In this document: piece after piece, positions 23,690-25,052 of the stretch
How positions within the stretch are numbered: the stretch's first letter is position 1
How the letters are laid out: every line of letters starts with the position of its first letter
Assembly (NCBI GenBank): GCA_964636675.1
Contig: CAZWUO010000029.1
Location: 1-25,052 of the forward strand
Length of the DNA: 25,052 nucleotides
Direction: 5' to 3'
DNA from: JALUUH01 sp964636675
Lineage (GTDB): Bacteria > Pseudomonadota > Gammaproteobacteria > S012-40
Made by a program: the position numbers and the translations under genes
The notes under the pieces: model-generated
Told to the model about the DNA's origin: nothing
The model's input: the letters and a program-made list of their open reading frames with translations, nothing else
The model's database searches: none

Positions 23690-23712
23690 CTGCTAGGTGT
23701 TGGAGTACGAGT
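23635..23712. repeat. 22-bp inverted repeat around the stop codon
   Basis: The left arm (23635-23657) lies in the last codons of the SH3-like gene; the right arm (23691-23712) starts 2 bp after its TAG. The arms match over 15 bp (ACTCGTACTCCAACA on the left) and, after one bulged G at 23650, over 7 more (CCTAGCA). The 33-nt loop contains a smaller hairpin, AGCGA (23669-23673) with TCGCT (23683-23687). The transcript would form a long, stable stem carrying the stop codon in its loop. No U-tract follows. Confidence 0.9.
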
Positions 23713-23998
23713 CCAGAAATTATTCCACATTCCCCATACAAGGCATGCCTGCCTTTGTAAATAAAAGTCCTTAAAATGTGCTGTTGTTCTAACCAGACGA
23801 ACTGATTGTTTATTTATTGAAATTGATCTCGAAGTATCGCAGGCTATACTTTAATCCATTGTTTTTGAAGGTTTTTTTTCTTCTGTTTTTTTTTGGCTTC
23901 AACTTTGCCTTGTCCTTAACTTAGGTTTGATGTCACACCGTTGGTGATGTGGCATTGTTGATATTTAAAATTGGATTTGAAGAAAGGAGTACTATCTC
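23690..23998. other. Intergenic region before the EF-hand gene
   Basis: About 310 bp with no gene. After the right arm of the stop-codon repeat there is a second hairpin (ACAAGGCA 23738-23745 with TGCCTTTGT 23750-23758, one bulge), a possible terminator. A T-rich block with two long T-runs follows near 23870-23895. A third hairpin, ATG-CACA (23930-23937) with TGTG-CAT (to 23955), lies in what should be the EF-hand gene leader. Confidence 0.55.
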
Positions 23999-24268
23999 AT
24001 GAATGGAAAACTCGCTTTAGCTGTTTTAATGGGTATTGCTGTTAGTGGTTACGCCTTCGCCGAAGGAGGAGATGTGTCTTCCTCTAGCCCGGGCATGGCT
24101 TTTAATCAATTAGATACCGATCAGGATGGCGCATTAAGTACGGAAGAGGTGGCCAAACATACCGTTTTAGCGCACAAGTTTGGTGCTGCCGATACTGACG
24201 GCGACGGGCAATTGGGTCTCAGTGAATTTACCGCCGCGATTCAAAAAACGAAGGTCGCGAATCAATAA
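23999..24268 (+). CDS. Small exported EF-hand calcium-binding protein
   Basis: The 89-residue product has a signal peptide (1-21, cleavage near AFA-EG) and two canonical 12-residue EF-hand loops. The first is DTDQDGALSTEE (39-50), with Asp39, 41, 43, Ser47 and Glu50; the second is DTDGDGQLGLSE (65-76), with Asp65, 67, 69 and Glu76. All coordinating positions are intact, so it should bind two Ca2+ ions in the periplasm or outside the cell. Mass outside the EF-hand pair is minimal, so it is probably a buffer, sensor or adaptor with no catalytic domain. Start ATG 23999 has AAAGGAG about 10 nt upstream. It seems monocistronic with its own leader. Confidence 0.9.
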   Translation: MNGKLALAVLMGIAVSGYAFAEGGDVSSSSPGMAFNQLDTDQDGALSTEEVAKHTVLAHKFGAADTDGDGQLGLSEFTAAIQKTKVANQ

Positions 24269-24283
24269 TAAGGTCGGAAAACG

Positions 24284-24318
24284 GGGATGTTTCTCTGCAC
24301 CTAAAAGAGAGGCATCCC
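24284..24318 (+). terminator. Hairpin after the EF-hand gene
   Basis: GGGATGTTTCTCT (24284-24296) pairs with AGAGAGGCATCCC (24306-24318), 13 bp with two G-U pairs and a 9-nt loop, 15 bp after the EF-hand stop codon. Position and stability fit the end of that transcript, although the following sequence (TGTCTC) is only weakly T-rich. Confidence 0.6.
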
Positions 24319-24775
24319 TGTCTCACCGCTTGTAGGTTTTACGAACTTCACATGTGTTAGCTTTACTATTTTCACTCCCACTATTTTCTCTCACTGGTGA
24401 TGATCCAAATGGTGATACGATTTCACTGCGAGCCACAAAACGACCTGATTGGTTGTCATTCAAATAAAAGGATTAAGTAGTGCAATGGTCTTCTAAAAGT
24501 ACCATAAAGAGGGTGACTCCTTTGCTGGTAAGCTTGACTTTCCCTATCACACTATAGGATGTCGCAAAGGATTATAAAAAGTACAATCTTGTGTAGTTTT
24601 CGGTGTCTCTGTTGGTGTTTGACAGGCAATAAATAATTCAACATTGTAATGCCCCTGATAAATTATCTGCTTAATTTCAATTACCATTGGCTTAATCGTT
24701 TTGATATGAACGAGTCGCTAACCCACCAACTATCGCAGTCAAATATAGTGGCATTGAAAATCCGCTCTCATTGAT

Positions 24776-24805
24776 AGAAGCAGGAGAGAGATTGCTCCTG
24801 CTTCT
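24776..24805. terminator. Perfect 11-bp hairpin in the gene-poor right end
   Basis: AGAAGCAGGAG (24776-24786) pairs perfectly with CTCCTGCTTCT (24795-24805) around an 8-nt loop, followed by GTTTGAG on the plus strand. It has the shape of a factor-independent terminator but lacks a long U-tract, and no intact gene adjoins it on either side. It may mark the end of a gene that has since decayed. Confidence 0.5.
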
Positions 24806-25052
24806 GTTTGAGAACGGTTATGGATTTAATTTAGTCTTATGCAAAAGTCACGGTTTCTTATTTCGATACAGAGTTTTGTTTTTCTGCCAAAGTCATAGTA
24901 AGCACCGTGTTGTTTACATTTTCCTGATCGTTTACAAGATAGTGAGTTTTGCACTTGCGGAGGTGTCCCAGCTAGCGACAGTTACGCTGGTGCTAACTTT
25001 TCCGTCCTACTGCGTTGTCAGTCGCTTGAGTAGAGTCACTACACGGCACTTC

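Larger units (their letters stand above)
24269..25052. other. Region without an intact gene at the right end
   Basis: About 780 bp in which no frame of convincing length or composition is intact on either strand. It contains two strong hairpins, listed separately. At the far right on the minus strand, two short protein-like stretches in different frames (24858-24971 and 24932-25006) may be the remains of a decayed gene. No tRNA, repeat array or insertion-sequence end was seen. Confidence 0.5.

Overview
The window looks like chromosome from a sulfur-oxidising gammaproteobacterium of moderate G+C content. Three things point that way. The block valS - holC - pepA, divergent from lptF-lptG, is the usual gammaproteobacterial arrangement. 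A thiosulfate-oxidation cluster (soxX, soxY, soxZ, soxA) is present. A tusA gene is followed by the remains of a dsrE2-like gene, and both families handle sulfane sulfur. No species can be named from the sequence alone. I see no rRNA, tRNA, CRISPR array, transposase or phage gene.

Layout, left to right. (1) 1-5713, minus strand: pepA, holC, an acidic low-complexity protein gene, then valS, whose 3' end lies outside the window. A gap of about 450 bp before valS holds a tandem 11-bp repeat and one doubtful small ORF. (2) 5830-8879, plus strand: lptF and lptG (LPS export permeases), arfB (ribosome rescue) and a small membrane protein gene. (3) 8923-12493, minus strand: a tightly spaced run bepA-like - soxX - soxY - soxZ - soxA. 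soxB and soxCD are absent here. SoxA is a single-CxxCH type, and SoxY ends in SGCDS where GGCGG is expected. (4) 12908-14837, plus strand: tusA, a 54-codon dsrE2 remnant, panC and a secreted DUF302-like protein gene. (5) 14897-19399, minus strand: ppc (anaplerotic CO2 fixation) and glgA (glycogen synthesis). (6) 19573-22681, plus strand: gnd and zwf (oxidative pentose phosphate enzymes) and a very basic 43-codon ORF overlapping the zwf stop codon. (7) 22922-25052: two exported-protein genes (one SH3-like, one with two EF-hands) and about 780 bp with hairpins but no convincing intact gene.

Functional themes are envelope biogenesis and quality control (lptFG, bepA), periplasmic thiosulfate oxidation (sox), cytoplasmic sulfur relay (tusA), and central carbon and reserve metabolism (ppc, glgA, zwf, gnd). 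The most distinctive observations are the altered swinging-arm tail of SoxY; the dsrE2 gene cut off directly against panC; a 12-bp tandem repeat between glgA and gnd that could supply both a gnd promoter element and repeated GGA motifs in the glgA leader; and a 22-bp inverted repeat wrapped around the stop codon of the SH3-like gene. Several genes appear to start with TTG or GTG (lptF, soxY, bepA, tusA, zwf).
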